Shown: positions 17,123 to 26,777 of the stretch, one piece after another
How positions within the stretch are numbered: position 1 is the stretch's first letter
Layout of the letters: every line of letters begins with the position of its first letter
NCBI RefSeq assembly: GCF_900188105.1
Contig: NZ_FZNP01000026.1
Coordinates: forward strand, 1 to 64,000
Source: Actinomadura mexicana
Lineage (GTDB): Bacteria; Actinomycetota; Actinomycetes; Streptosporangiales; Streptosporangiaceae
Length of the DNA stretch: 64,000 bases
Direction: 5' to 3'
Program-made: the position numbers and the translations under genes
Notes under the pieces: generated by a model
Database searches by the model: none
What the model was told of the DNA's origin: nothing
What the model saw: only the letters and a program-made list of their open reading frames with translations

Positions 17123-18649
17123 GTGGTTCGGCAAGCCAGCTTTGATCTGGCCGCCAGGGACTGGATCGAGGTTCGTTGGACAGAGCCATCGAGGGAGCGT
17201 GCTGCAAGAATCAGTCTGCGGGATCTGCTCGTTCATGCGCATGAGATCGAGGCGTTGACGATTACTCCTGCGCCTGCGTTGTCGGCGATGTACCGGGTCC
17301 TGTACGCGATGACGGCGCGGATCACGGGCCTGGACGACCCCGGCGAGCACCAGGACGACTGGCTGGACCGCCGCCAGGAGTTGTTGAGTACGCCACTGGA
17401 TCCCAAGGCCGTCAATGAGTACTTCGATGGACTGGACGGCAGGTTCGATCTGTTTGACCCCGAGCGTCCGTTCCTGCAGGACCCTCGCCTGGCCGATCCG
17501 CAGGTGTGCCCAAAAAGTGCAGGAGTGAACAAGCTTGCGCTGGGCCGCCCCGCCGGAAACAACTCGGTGTGGTTCGGGCACCATTGGGATGCCTCACCCG
17601 TCCCGATCACAGCGCCGGAAGCGGTCGTCGCGCTGCTGGTCTGGTTGTACTACGGCCCTTCGGGCCGCTGCGGCACCCGCACGCACGGCGACACCACCAA
17701 GGCGGACGTGTCTGCCGGACCGCTGCGCTCCAGCTTGTCGTACCACCCGGAGGGCGCCACTCTGCAAGAGACGCTCCTAGCCGGGCTGACGCCCCCACCC
17801 GCAGAGCTTTCCCCCGAGCAGGATCAGTGCCCCTGGGAGCTTCCCGACCTCCCTGACCCGCTGGCCCCACCCCCAGAACCCGCGCCCTACCCGGGACCGC
17901 GCAGCCGACTGACCGGCGGGTGGCAGCACGCGGTGCTGCTGGTGCCCGACGCCACCGGCGATCACGTTGTTGACGCCTACATCACCTGGGGACGGCGCCT
18001 CAAGCAGCCGTCCACCAACGATGCGTACGTCATCCACCAGATCAGCCAGCAAGGCAACCCGTATGCGCGGCCGGCCGACGCCAACCGGGCCCTATGGCGT
18101 GATCTGGACGGCCTGCTGCAACTCCCCACCAACAGCGCCTCCAAACCGCGCCGTCCCGAAGTGTTCGACACCGTAGACGACCTGGGGACGTTCAAAGCGC
18201 GGGCGTTGGGGTTCGAACAGGACGGCAAGACCAAGGACATCCAGTTCGTGTCGGCCATCACCCCGCCACTGCTGTTCCGGATCCAGGACGACGATCCCCA
18301 GATCGCCCGGCGGATCGGTGACCTTCACGTGTTCGGTGAGCTGTATGGGCGGCGCCTGGAGTTCGCAGCCAAACGAGCGTGGGCGCTGGTGATCGACGAC
18401 AAGCCCGGCCCATGCGCGTGGGCCGAGCACGCTGCCGCCGCGTACTGGCCCCAGGCGGAGGACATCTTCTGGGCGCGGATGTGCGCCCAGGACTACAAAG
18501 AGTCATGGCGACCCTTCCTGCAGGCCGCCAACGCCGCGTTCGAGCAGGTCACTCAGGAGCACGTCCGCAATACGCGCAGCGCCCGAGCGATCGAACAGGC
18601 ACGGCTGGAACTGTACGGCGGCCGCCCCAAGACCAAACGCAAGCCCTGA
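17123..18649 (+). CDS. cas8e: Cas8e (Cse1/CasA), Cascade large subunit
   Basis: The 508-residue protein begins with SFDLAARDWIEVRW, the conserved N-terminus of type I-E large subunits, and has the family's central GRPAGNNSVWF region and helical C-terminal bundle. Cas8e reads the PAM and recruits Cas3. The GTG at 17123 with GGGGAGG upstream was chosen because earlier codons in the frame give an Arg-rich stretch unlike the family. It is separated from cas3 by 246 bases that hold the crRNA-like element, so it may have its own promoter. Confidence 0.93.
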   Translation: MVRQASFDLAARDWIEVRWTEPSRERAARISLRDLLVHAHEIEALTITPAPALSAMYRVLYAMTARITGLDDPGEHQDDWLDRRQELLSTPLDPKAVNEYFDGLDGRFDLFDPERPFLQDPRLADPQVCPKSAGVNKLALGRPAGNNSVWFGHHWDASPVPITAPEAVVALLVWLYYGPSGRCGTRTHGDTTKADVSAGPLRSSLSYHPEGATLQETLLAGLTPPPAELSPEQDQCPWELPDLPDPLAPPPEPAPYPGPRSRLTGGWQHAVLLVPDATGDHVVDAYITWGRRLKQPSTNDAYVIHQISQQGNPYARPADANRALWRDLDGLLQLPTNSASKPRRPEVFDTVDDLGTFKARALGFEQDGKTKDIQFVSAITPPLLFRIQDDDPQIARRIGDLHVFGELYGRRLEFAAKRAWALVIDDKPGPCAWAEHAAAAYWPQAEDIFWARMCAQDYKESWRPFLQAANAAFEQVTQEHVRNTRSARAIEQARLELYGGRPKTKRKP

Positions 18650-18680
18650 ACCCATTTACCCGCACCACGGGCAGGACGCC

Positions 18681-19316
18681 ATGACCACTCAGACAGCACC
18701 GTCGGAAAACTCCACCATTCGGCGGGCCCGCGAATTCGTCGCCGACGTCGTGCGGCTGTGTGACGATCCCGGTAAACGCGCCGCGTTGCGCAGCGGGCTG
18801 GGTCGTCCCCTCGACCGCTGCCACCGCATGCACCAGGTACTCGCCGCCCGGGTCCCGACCGGCAGCGACAGCAGGGAGCGCGCCTACTATGCCGTCGCCG
18901 CCATGATCGCCTCACTGCCTCCGCAGGCCCGCGGCACCGCCTCTCCCTCCGCTGCCGATCAGTCCACCGATGACCTCGGTGCGGTGCGAAGGCGCAACTT
19001 CGGGCAGTGCCTGGCCGAAGGCGTCGGTCGAGGCGCGCTCCGCGAGACCGCTGCTGAAGCCCGCCTCAACCTTCTCACCCGCCAAAGCATCGACGGCGTA
19101 CACCGACATCTGCCCGCCGCCGTCCGGGCTGTGGCCGATCACCCCTCAGCGGTGGACTGGGCGCAACTACTGGCCGATCTGCACTGGTGGGAGCACTACC
19201 GGGATCAGATCACGCGCCGCTGGTTGCAGTCGTTCTACCGGACCCGGTTCCAGGCCGAACGCGACGCCGCTGAACAAGCTGACCGGGCTGAGCGCCCCAA
19301 GGGCGACCCCGCCTAA
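18681..19316 (+). CDS. cse2: Cse2 (CasB), Cascade small subunit
   Basis: The 211-residue all-helical protein matches Cse2 in length, composition and place between cas8e and cas7e. Two copies line the belly of Cascade and stabilise the displaced strand. A RRRNFGQCL stretch and the conserved DLHWWEHYRDQITRRW segment fit the family. It starts at an ATG 31 bases after cas8e. Confidence 0.92.
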   Translation: MTTQTAPSENSTIRRAREFVADVVRLCDDPGKRAALRSGLGRPLDRCHRMHQVLAARVPTGSDSRERAYYAVAAMIASLPPQARGTASPSAADQSTDDLGAVRRRNFGQCLAEGVGRGALRETAAEARLNLLTRQSIDGVHRHLPAAVRAVADHPSAVDWAQLLADLHWWEHYRDQITRRWLQSFYRTRFQAERDAAEQADRAERPKGDPA

Positions 19317-19349
19317 CCTCCTTTTCAAAAGAGCACGCTGGAGTTCACC

Positions 19350-20540
19350 ATGACCGCGATTCCCGGACGTTTCCTCGAAATGCACGTCCTGCAGGCCATC
19401 CCCTTCGCCAATCTCAACCGTGACGACACCAACGCGATCAAAACCGTGAAGTGGGGCGGCACCGAACGCACCCGCGTCAGCAGCCAGTGCTGGAAGCGCG
19501 CCATGCGCCTGCACTTGCAGCAGCACCTGGGGCAGCAGGCGTTGCGCACCCGGCGGCTGCCCGAATACCTCGCCGAACACCTCCAGCGAGAGCACAACTG
19601 GCCAGCCGACTTGGCCGAACGCGCCGGCCGCCATACCGCGGTCGCCTCCAGCGTCGGCGCCGAGGCACCGAAAAAGAAGAAGGACGAGGCAGCCGAAGCC
19701 AACGGCGCGTCCGACGCGTGGACAACCGCCGCCATGGTCTACATCCCCGGCACCGCCATCGCCGAACTCGCCGAACTGGCGATCCAGCGCCGAGACGCAC
19801 TCGAGACGGCCAAGGACCCCGCCAAGTTCGAACGCAAGGACTCCGTCATCCCCACCGCTGAGGTCGACGCGGTGCTGCGCAGCCGTAACGGCATCATCTC
19901 CCTGTTCGGCCGGATGCTCGCCCAAGTCGACGAAGCCAAGGTGGACGGCGCCGTTCAGGTCGCCCACGCCTTCACCACCCACGCCACCGACACTGAAATC
20001 GACTACTTCAGCGCTGTCGATGACGTCACCGACGCTTGGGGCGACACCACCGGCAGCGCCCACATGGGCCAAGCCGAACACAGCGCTGGCGTCCTGTACC
20101 GCTACATCGTGCTGGACCTGCACGAGCTGCACACCAAGCTCGGCAACGATCTCGCCGACACCCGTGAACTGGCCACTGCCCTGGCCCGAGCCGCGTTGCT
20201 GTCGCTGCCCCACGCCAAGAAGAACTCCACCGCCCCCAACACCATCCCGCACCTGGCGCACCTGACCGTCCGCGGCGACCGGCCCGTCTCCTACGCCGCA
20301 GCCTTCGAACAGCCTGTACGCGCAGCACGCTCCGGCGGCCACAGCGAACCCTCGGTCGAGGCACTCAACAACTACGCCACCGCCGTTAACACACTGCTGG
20401 GCACCGACGGGCTGCTCCACAGCGCCCACGCCACCTTGTCGGCTGCCGAAGCTGACGGCCTGGGCGAACGCGTCCCCTCCTTCGAAGCTCTGATCGACAC
20501 AGCACTGGACAGCGCGCTGCGCGTGAAGGAAACGGTGTGA
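19350..20540 (+). CDS. cas7e: Cas7e (Cse4/CasC), Cascade backbone
   Basis: The 396-residue protein opens with LEMHVLQAIPFANLNRDD and contains KTVKWGGTERTRVSSQCWKR, both hallmarks of type I-E Cas7, the RAMP protein that forms the six-subunit crRNA-binding backbone. Thumb insertions at every sixth base cause the unpaired positions relevant to the crRNA-like element upstream. It has a GGAG ribosome site and overlaps cas5e by four bases. Confidence 0.96.
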   Translation: MTAIPGRFLEMHVLQAIPFANLNRDDTNAIKTVKWGGTERTRVSSQCWKRAMRLHLQQHLGQQALRTRRLPEYLAEHLQREHNWPADLAERAGRHTAVASSVGAEAPKKKKDEAAEANGASDAWTTAAMVYIPGTAIAELAELAIQRRDALETAKDPAKFERKDSVIPTAEVDAVLRSRNGIISLFGRMLAQVDEAKVDGAVQVAHAFTTHATDTEIDYFSAVDDVTDAWGDTTGSAHMGQAEHSAGVLYRYIVLDLHELHTKLGNDLADTRELATALARAALLSLPHAKKNSTAPNTIPHLAHLTVRGDRPVSYAAAFEQPVRAARSGGHSEPSVEALNNYATAVNTLLGTDGLLHSAHATLSAAEADGLGERVPSFEALIDTALDSALRVKETV

Positions 20541-21352
20541 CCACCGAACCGGCCGCAGGCCTGCTGCTGCACCTGAGCGGCCCGCTCCAATCATGGGGGG
20601 AGCGGTCACGCTTCAACCAGCGCGACACCTCCCAGGCTCCTACCCGATCCGGCCTGATCGGACTGATCGCCGCCGCCCTCGGACGCCGCCGGAACCACCC
20701 CATCGACGACCTGGCGGCCCTGCGGTTCAGCATCCGAATCGATCGACCCGGCGCTCTGCTCCGCGACTTCCACACTGTGGGCGGCGGGATGCCCCGCGAA
20801 CTCACCGTGATCACCGCGGAGGGCAAGCGGCGCTCCGCCGACAAGGCCACCCTGGTATCGGACCGCTACTACCTGCAGGACGCCGCGTTCACCGTCGCCG
20901 CCACCGCATCCGACCGCGATCTCCTGGACAATTGCGCCCAAGCCCTGCGCGCACCGGCCTGGCCGCCCTACCTGGGCCGCCGGTCCTGCCCGCCCGACGC
21001 GCCACTGCTGATCAGCGGCCCGCTCGATGACCCGATCAAGAACCTGATCGGCCTGCCGCTCGCCCGCCCAGCATCTGCCAGCAGGCAAACCGTGTCCGTG
21101 GAATTCCGCGCGGACACCCCCTTCGAAGGCCTCGCCTGGCCTGGCGACCCCGACACTATCCAAGCCGATCAGGTGTACACCCAGACTCAGGACGACCCCA
21201 TCTCCTTCGACCCCGGCAACCGGCAATACCGCTCCCGCCCGGTCTACCGGCGGCACCTGGACCTGCCCTCCCAGCAATGCGCTGGCCTAGGCACCGCCTA
21301 CATCACGCGCCTCACCGCCTACCTGAACGAACACGCCGGGAAGGCCACCTGA
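20537..21352 (+). CDS. cas5e: Cas5e (CasD)
   Basis: The 271-residue RAMP protein begins LLLHLSGPLQSWGERSRFNQRDTS, the conserved start of type I-E Cas5, which caps the 5' handle of the crRNA in Cascade. The GTG start overlaps the cas7e stop (GTGA). It is followed by cas6e with a one-base TGATG overlap, so the genes are translationally coupled. Confidence 0.96.
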   Translation: MTTEPAAGLLLHLSGPLQSWGERSRFNQRDTSQAPTRSGLIGLIAAALGRRRNHPIDDLAALRFSIRIDRPGALLRDFHTVGGGMPRELTVITAEGKRRSADKATLVSDRYYLQDAAFTVAATASDRDLLDNCAQALRAPAWPPYLGRRSCPPDAPLLISGPLDDPIKNLIGLPLARPASASRQTVSVEFRADTPFEGLAWPGDPDTIQADQVYTQTQDDPISFDPGNRQYRSRPVYRRHLDLPSQQCAGLGTAYITRLTAYLNEHAGKAT

Positions 21353-21996
21353 TGAACACCGAACTGTGGATCACACAAATCGTCCCTGACACACGCGACC
21401 GCGCCGTCCTGGCCGACCTGCGGGACGCCACCCGCCTGCACCGCCGGGTCATGACCGTGTTCCCGGACGGCCTAGGCCCCAGCGCCCGCCGGCAAACCGC
21501 AGCCCTGTTCCGCCTGGAAGAACAACCCACCGGGTTCGCCATCCTCATCCAAAGCACACTCAAACCCGCGCTGAACAACCTGCCCGCCGGCTACGGCACT
21601 GCCCGCACCAAATCCCTGGCCCTCCTACTGGCCGGCCTCACCGAAGGCGCCAACATTCACTACCGGATCATTGCCAACGCCACCAGGAAACTCGGCAAGA
21701 ACACTACGGCCGGGCGCCCCAAACAAGTCGTCCCCCTCTACGGCGCCGAAGCCGACCAGTGGTGGCACCGCCAAGCCGACTCCGCCGGACTCGTCCTGCG
21801 CAGCCTGCACAGCAGCCAACTCTCCACGGTCACTGGACAACGCCAAGGCAACGGCCGTGTCACTCACGCCCGCACTCAATTCGACGGAACCGCCACCGTC
21901 ACCGACCCCAGTGCGTTGACTGAGAAAATTCGCAGCGGCATCGGACGTGGCAAATCCTTCGGGTGCGGACTCCTGACCATCGCCCCCGCACCATGA
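21352..21996 (+). CDS. cas6e: Cas6e (Cse3/CasE), crRNA endonuclease
   Basis: The 214-residue RAMP protein has the likely catalytic His30 (RLHRRVM) and the Gly-rich C-terminal loop GIGRGKSFGCGL. It cuts pre-crRNA at the base of the repeat hairpin, leaving an 8-base 5' handle. Both array repeat types and the degenerate repeats between cas3 and cas8e keep a hairpin that this enzyme could recognise. The start overlaps the cas5e stop. Confidence 0.96.
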   Translation: MNTELWITQIVPDTRDRAVLADLRDATRLHRRVMTVFPDGLGPSARRQTAALFRLEEQPTGFAILIQSTLKPALNNLPAGYGTARTKSLALLLAGLTEGANIHYRIIANATRKLGKNTTAGRPKQVVPLYGAEADQWWHRQADSAGLVLRSLHSSQLSTVTGQRQGNGRVTHARTQFDGTATVTDPSALTEKIRSGIGRGKSFGCGLLTIAPAP

Positions 21997-22967
21997 GCAC
22001 GACACCGCACCGAAACGCACGCCAACGCCTGGCCGCCCCCACCGCCGCCATGCTTCCCCGGATCGGCGACTCCCTGTCGTTCCTCTACATTGACGTAGCG
22101 CGCATCGTGCAGGACGACACCGGCGTCAAAGCTCTGTTCCAACTCGGCGACGACACTCGCCGCGTCGCTTTACCCACTGCCGCCCTTGGGTGCCTGCTGC
22201 TGGGCCCCGGAGTCTCCATCACCACCCGCGCCCTGGCCACCCTCGCCCGCCACGGAACCACCGTGGTCTGCACCGGAACCGCAGGCATCCGCTGCTACAC
22301 CGCCACCGTCCCCGACTCGTTGCCCACCCGGTGGCTGGAAACCCAGGCCCGGGCCTGGGCAGACGACACCCAGCGCACCGCCGTTGCTCGCCGCATGTAC
22401 CTTCACCGATTCGGCAACGCCGCACCCAGAGATGCCACCATCGCCCAACTACGCGGCCTCGAAGGGCAACGCATAAAGGTCCTTTATCGCATGCTCGCCG
22501 AACGCAACGGCGTTCGCCCCTTCAAACGCTCCTACGCCCCTGACGACTGGGACGCGCAAGATCCGGTCAACCGTGCGCTTTCAGCCGCCAATACCTGCCT
22601 CTACGGCATCACCCACGCCGCGATCAACGCCATCGGCTGCGCCCCCGGACTCGGCTTCGTCCACACCGGCACCAGCAACTCCTTCGTCTACGACATCGCC
22701 GACCTCTACAAGGGCGAACTCACCCTCCCCCTCGCCTTTACCCTCCACGACTCCACCGACCCCGACGGGCAAGCCCGCCGCTCATTCCGCGACGGTCTCC
22801 GTCTTTTCAAACTGCTGCCCCGCATCGTCGCCGACATCCAGAACCTTCTAGAACCCGACGACGGGACCCGGGAAGAAGACGCCCAAGACGCCGCCGAAGA
22901 ACTCGTCGACCTCTGGGACCCCGACTTCGGACGCATCGCTGGCGGCACCAACTACGGACACCACTGA
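21993..22967 (+). CDS. cas1: Cas1, type I-E integrase
   Basis: The 324-residue protein carries the metal site residues of Cas1, seen best in GFVHTGTSNSFVYDIADLYK where the His and Asp ligands lie. An RIKVLYRMLAERNG segment precedes it. With Cas2 it captures new spacers and inserts them at the leader end. The ATGA overlap with cas6e sets the start. Confidence 0.97.
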   Translation: MSTTPHRNARQRLAAPTAAMLPRIGDSLSFLYIDVARIVQDDTGVKALFQLGDDTRRVALPTAALGCLLLGPGVSITTRALATLARHGTTVVCTGTAGIRCYTATVPDSLPTRWLETQARAWADDTQRTAVARRMYLHRFGNAAPRDATIAQLRGLEGQRIKVLYRMLAERNGVRPFKRSYAPDDWDAQDPVNRALSAANTCLYGITHAAINAIGCAPGLGFVHTGTSNSFVYDIADLYKGELTLPLAFTLHDSTDPDGQARRSFRDGLRLFKLLPRIVADIQNLLEPDDGTREEDAQDAAEELVDLWDPDFGRIAGGTNYGHH

Positions 22968-22968
22968 C

Positions 22969-23283
22969 ATGGCAAACATGACCGTCATCGCCACCACCGC
23001 CATCCCCGACCACCTACGCGGCGCTCTCACCCGCTGGATGACAGAACCCATGCCAGGCCTCTACGTCGGTACACTCTCCGCTCGCGTCCGCACTGAACTT
23101 TGGACCGCAGTCGCCGCAACCGTCGACGACGGAGCCGCTCTCCTCATCCATCCCGACGCCAACGAACAAGGCTTCACCCTCCACACCGCCGGGCGTCGCC
23201 GACGCACACCGATCGACTTCGACGGACTCACTCTCATCGCCTTCAACCCCACCGAACCAGCCAACGAACCGGCAGAATCCTAG
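22969..23283 (+). CDS. cas2: Cas2e
   Basis: A 104-residue protein with the type I-E Cas2 start MTVIATTAIPDHLRGALTRW and the PGLYVG motif. It forms the central dimer of the Cas1-Cas2 spacer integrase. It begins one base after the cas1 stop and ends the cas operon. Confidence 0.95.
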   Translation: MANMTVIATTAIPDHLRGALTRWMTEPMPGLYVGTLSARVRTELWTAVAATVDDGAALLIHPDANEQGFTLHTAGRRRRTPIDFDGLTLIAFNPTEPANEPAES

Positions 23284-23434
23284 GAGCGGCGAGCGCCATA
23301 AACTGTTCTCGTTCAATCCACTTAGTCGCGTGGGGAACGGCGGGCAAATCGTCTCCGCGAGACTCCTGCGCGGTTTGCCTCTGCTTGTGCGGGGGAGCCC
23401 GCCGGGCATCGTCGCGAGCGTGTAAGTCCTGGCC

Positions 23435-25601
23435 GAACCCTCCCCGCCCGCGCGGGGAGAACATCGAGTACCCGAGCCCGTTCTGGATCAGGCACGGATT
23501 ACCCCCGCTCGCGCGGGGAGGACTTCTACGCGGCGTCGAACGTCAGGTTGCCGTTCGGACCACCCCCGCTCGCGCGGGGAGAACTCGCGGCCCGGGTTCG
23601 CCGGGCCGATGAACCTCGAACCACCCCCGCTCGCGCGGGGAGAACGTCCAGATCGTCCGGCCGGGCGCCAAGGACCGCGGACCACCCCCCCGCTCGCGCG
23701 GGGAGAACCGCACCGGGTAGTGCCGGCGCTCGATGCCCCGCGGACCACCCCCGCTCACGCGGGGAGAACTCGTCCAGGACGGCCAGCACCGCGCGCCGCA
23801 GCGGACCACCCCCCCGCTCGCGCGGGGAGAACTGGCGGAACGTTCGGCGGATCATCGCCGGGTTCGGACCACTCCCGCTCGCGCGGGGAGAACCTCGGCC
23901 CGGCCAGCGACAGCGCGGTCTCCCACGAACCATCCCCGCTCGCGCGGGGAGAACAAGATCAGCGGGAACAGCCACGCCACCTCGAACGGACCACCCCCGC
24001 TCGCGCGGGGAAAACGAGGAGTCGGGGTGGAGGGCGTGGGACGGCGCCGGACCACCCCCGCCTGCGCGGGGAGAACCGGCACGAGCCGACCGGCGCGTTT
24101 CAGATCAACGGACCACCCCCGCCTGCGCGGGGAGAACGCTAGGAAGACATTGTCATCGACGCCAGTTACCGGATCACCCCCGCCTGCGCGGGGAGAACTG
24201 ATCCGCTTGTCGGTCCTGCTGCGGAGAGCACGGACCACCCCCGCCTCCGCGGGGAGAACTTGCTGCGGTACGCCATGATGGACGTACCTCCCGGACCACC
24301 CCCGCCTGCGCGGGGAGAACGCCCCGTCCAACGCGGCGACCGCAGCGGTCTGCGGATCACCCCCGCCTGCGCGGGGAGAACGCGAGGGCGATCAGGATGA
24401 TGCGGGGCTGGGTCGGATCACCCCCGCCTGCGCGGGGAGAACGTCGCCCACCGGTCCGCCAGCTCCTCCAGCGCCGGATCACCCCCGCCTGCGCGGGGAG
24501 AACGGGGAACATCCGGAATGACGAAGGACTGAACACCGGATCACCCCCGCCTGCGCGGGGAGAACGACGCCACGTGGACCCACCGCGGGTCGAAGTCCGG
24601 ATCACCCCCGCCTGCGCGGGGAGAACACCGTCGCGTTCATGGATCCGACCGGGGACCGCGGATCACCCCCGCCTGCGCGGGGAGAACCGGCAGCCCCGGC
24701 GGCGGCAGTGCGGCAGGATCGGATCACCCCCGCCTGCGCGGGGAGAACCGTCCGCACAACGCCGGCCGTCCCGGCGAACACCGGATCACCCCCGCCTGCG
24801 CGGGGAGAACGCCCAGTACCTGGCCGCCCGAATCACCGAGCACGGATCACCCCCGCCTGCGCGGGGAGAACACCTTCGTCTCCGCGCACACCGTCCCGGA
24901 CGCCGGATCACCCCCGCCTGCGCGGGGAGAACCGCCCCGGCCACCGCATGCACGTCGTCGGGAACGGATCACCCCCGCCTGCGCGGGGAGAACGCCCCAG
25001 TCCGCTACGAGGTCCAACCGACCGGCGGATCACCCCCCTGCGCGGGGAGAACGACCTGGCTATCTCTTGCACCTACCCGGATGGCGGATCACCCCCGCCT
25101 GCGCGGGGAGAACTGCACCTGTCCAGAGTTCGGCACCCCGGAGTACGGATCACCCCCGCCTGCGCGGGGAGAACGAGCACGCCCACCGCATCGCGAACTG
25201 CGGCAGCGGATCACCCCCGCCTGCGCGGGGAGAACGGATCGAGAAATACGATCTGATCGACCCCTCCCGGATCACCCCCGCCTGCGCGGGGAGAACGTTC
25301 GCCGACGTGGGTTCCTTGCCGTCGCGGCCGGATCACCCCCGCCTGCGCGGGGAGAACTGATGCGCGAGTAGCAGCGCGGCGTCTGTGGCCGGATCACCCC
25401 CGCCTGCGCGGGGAGAACCGGTCTACTGACGTAGTACGTCTTACGTTCTTCGGATCACCCCCGCCTGCGCGGGGAGAACCGCTCGATCCGCGACCTGGTT
25501 CGCGTGATCGCCGGATCACCCCCGCCTGCGCGGGGAGAACGCGCTCGCGCTGTTCATGAACGCGGTGGCGCTCGGATCACCCCCGCCTGCGCGGGGAGAA
25601 C
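23435..25601 (-). CRISPR. CRISPR array 2, type I-E, 36 repeats and 35 spacers
   Basis: Transcription is inferred on the minus strand from the leader at the high end. Repeats change along the array. Repeats 3-10 from the old end are mostly of array-1 type (GGACCAC plus GCTCGCG). Repeats 11, 12, 14 and 15 combine GGACCAC with a GCCT-type second half. Repeat 13 and all from 24354 onward are GGATCAC plus GCCTGCG. Two repeats (23679, 23803) are 30 bp from extra cytosines and one (25027) is 26 bp. The first two repeats, at 23435 and 23496, are degenerate. No duplicated spacers were seen. Confidence 0.97.
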
Positions 25602-25646
25602 ACTTCCCGACCTGCAGCTATGGAGAGCCGTTACCGATTTGAGATG
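25602..25646 (-). promoter_or_regulatory. leader of CRISPR array 2
   Basis: This stretch shares about 40 bases with the sequence beside the last repeat of array 1 (CTTCCCGACCTGC, then CTATGGAGAGCCGTTACC, then TGAGA), beyond which the two diverge. It marks the leader-proximal end, so new spacers enter here and pre-crRNA is transcribed leftward. Confidence 0.8.
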
Positions 25647-26096
25647 CCCTGGTCCTCCATAGGGACATGACCCAACCTTATGCGGTGACATGAACCAGTA
25701 ACGAGCAGATGGGCGCCCCTCCAGCCCAGCTGAGTCTCAGTCAGCTGGTCCATGTGTGATGAACGCAAGATCCTTGACGAGTGGAAAATCTGCCCGCGTG
25801 AGGCGGTTGAGTTTGGGAGGGGCGGCTTGTTAGAAGCGCTCAGTTAGCCCTCTGCCCGTGCGGAGCCAAGCATGTGCTGCGGGGGCGGGGATGGCTTTCG
25901 AGCGCGGCCCGGCGGTGCTGCTGTTCTGGACGGAGGCTAAGGGCGGCTCCTACTTCCGGTGAGGTCAGCGATGGGCGAGTGTCGCCTCCAGGCACGATTG
26001 GACCGTGGATCAGCTCATCGACCACGGAACGATGGTTCCTCAGCCCAGGCTGTCCGGCTCGAATGTTGGTGTGGCTGTACTACGTACGCTGAGCGT
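25647..26096. other. 450-bp stretch without a recognisable gene
   Basis: No reading frame on either strand has convincing protein character or a ribosome site. It should contain the distal leader and promoter of array 2 on the minus strand and the promoter of the HAD gene on the plus strand; I cannot place either. Confidence 0.5.
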
Positions 26097-26735
26097 GTGA
26101 TCCGTTGTGTGGTCTTCGATGTGGGCGAGACTCTGGTGGACGACAGCCGCGAGTGGCAGGGGTGGGCAGACTGGTTGGGTGTTTCGGCGCACACGATGTC
26201 GGCACTGGTGGGTGCGGTGACGGCGCAGGGTCGGGACAACGCTGATGCGTTGCGGCTGGTGCGGCCTGGGTTGGATGTAGGTGAGGAGCGGCAGGCTCGT
26301 GTCGCGGCCGGGCATGCCGTGGAGTTGGTTGAGGCTGATCTCTATCCCGATGTTCGTCCGGCGTTGCAGGAGCATCGGCAGCGTGGGCTCTGGGTTGGTG
26401 TCGCGGGGAATCAAGTGGCGCGGGTCGGGGCGCGGTTGCGTGAGCTTGGGCTTCCGGCGGACGGGATCGCTACGTCGGAAGAGTGGGGTGTGGCGAAGCC
26501 GGATCCAGGGTTCTTCGCACGGTTGGTCGAGTGGGCCCCAGGGGAGCCAGACGAGATCGTGTACGTGGGTGACCACCCCGCCAACGACGTCGTGCCGGCG
26601 CGGGCGGCCGGGTTGCGAACGGCTCTGGTCCGGCGGGGGCCATGGGGCTACCTGTGGGCAGACGACTTCCGCGGCATCGCGGACTGGGTTATTGATGACC
26701 TGACTGAGCTTCCGAGGTTGTTGGCTTCTTTGTGA
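26097..26735 (+). CDS. HAD-superfamily hydrolase
   Basis: The 212-residue protein has HAD motif I (FDVGETLVDD, nucleophile Asp near residue 7), the conserved Lys in GVAKPDPGFF, and motif IV in VYVGDHPANDV. The second Asp of the DxD pair is Gly, as in several phosphoglycolate- or dehalogenase-like subfamilies, so the substrate is uncertain. The start is the GTG at 26097. It lies just upstream of a regulator gene on the same strand, and the two may form a small operon. Confidence 0.8.
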   Translation: MIRCVVFDVGETLVDDSREWQGWADWLGVSAHTMSALVGAVTAQGRDNADALRLVRPGLDVGEERQARVAAGHAVELVEADLYPDVRPALQEHRQRGLWVGVAGNQVARVGARLRELGLPADGIATSEEWGVAKPDPGFFARLVEWAPGEPDEIVYVGDHPANDVVPARAAGLRTALVRRGPWGYLWADDFRGIADWVIDDLTELPRLLASL

Positions 26736-26777
26736 AGGCCGCGCTTCCTGGCGGACCCGCGCTACTGTGCTGGCAGG

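Noticed and set aside
23284..23434. A leader for array 2 on its low-coordinate side, next to cas2
   Set aside because: The repeats at this end are the most degenerate and the conserved leader stretch is at the other end, so this is the trailer side.
23488..25371. Open frames over array 2 with GSPPPARGE-type repeats
   Set aside because: Same cause: repeat units of CRISPR array 2 read as protein.
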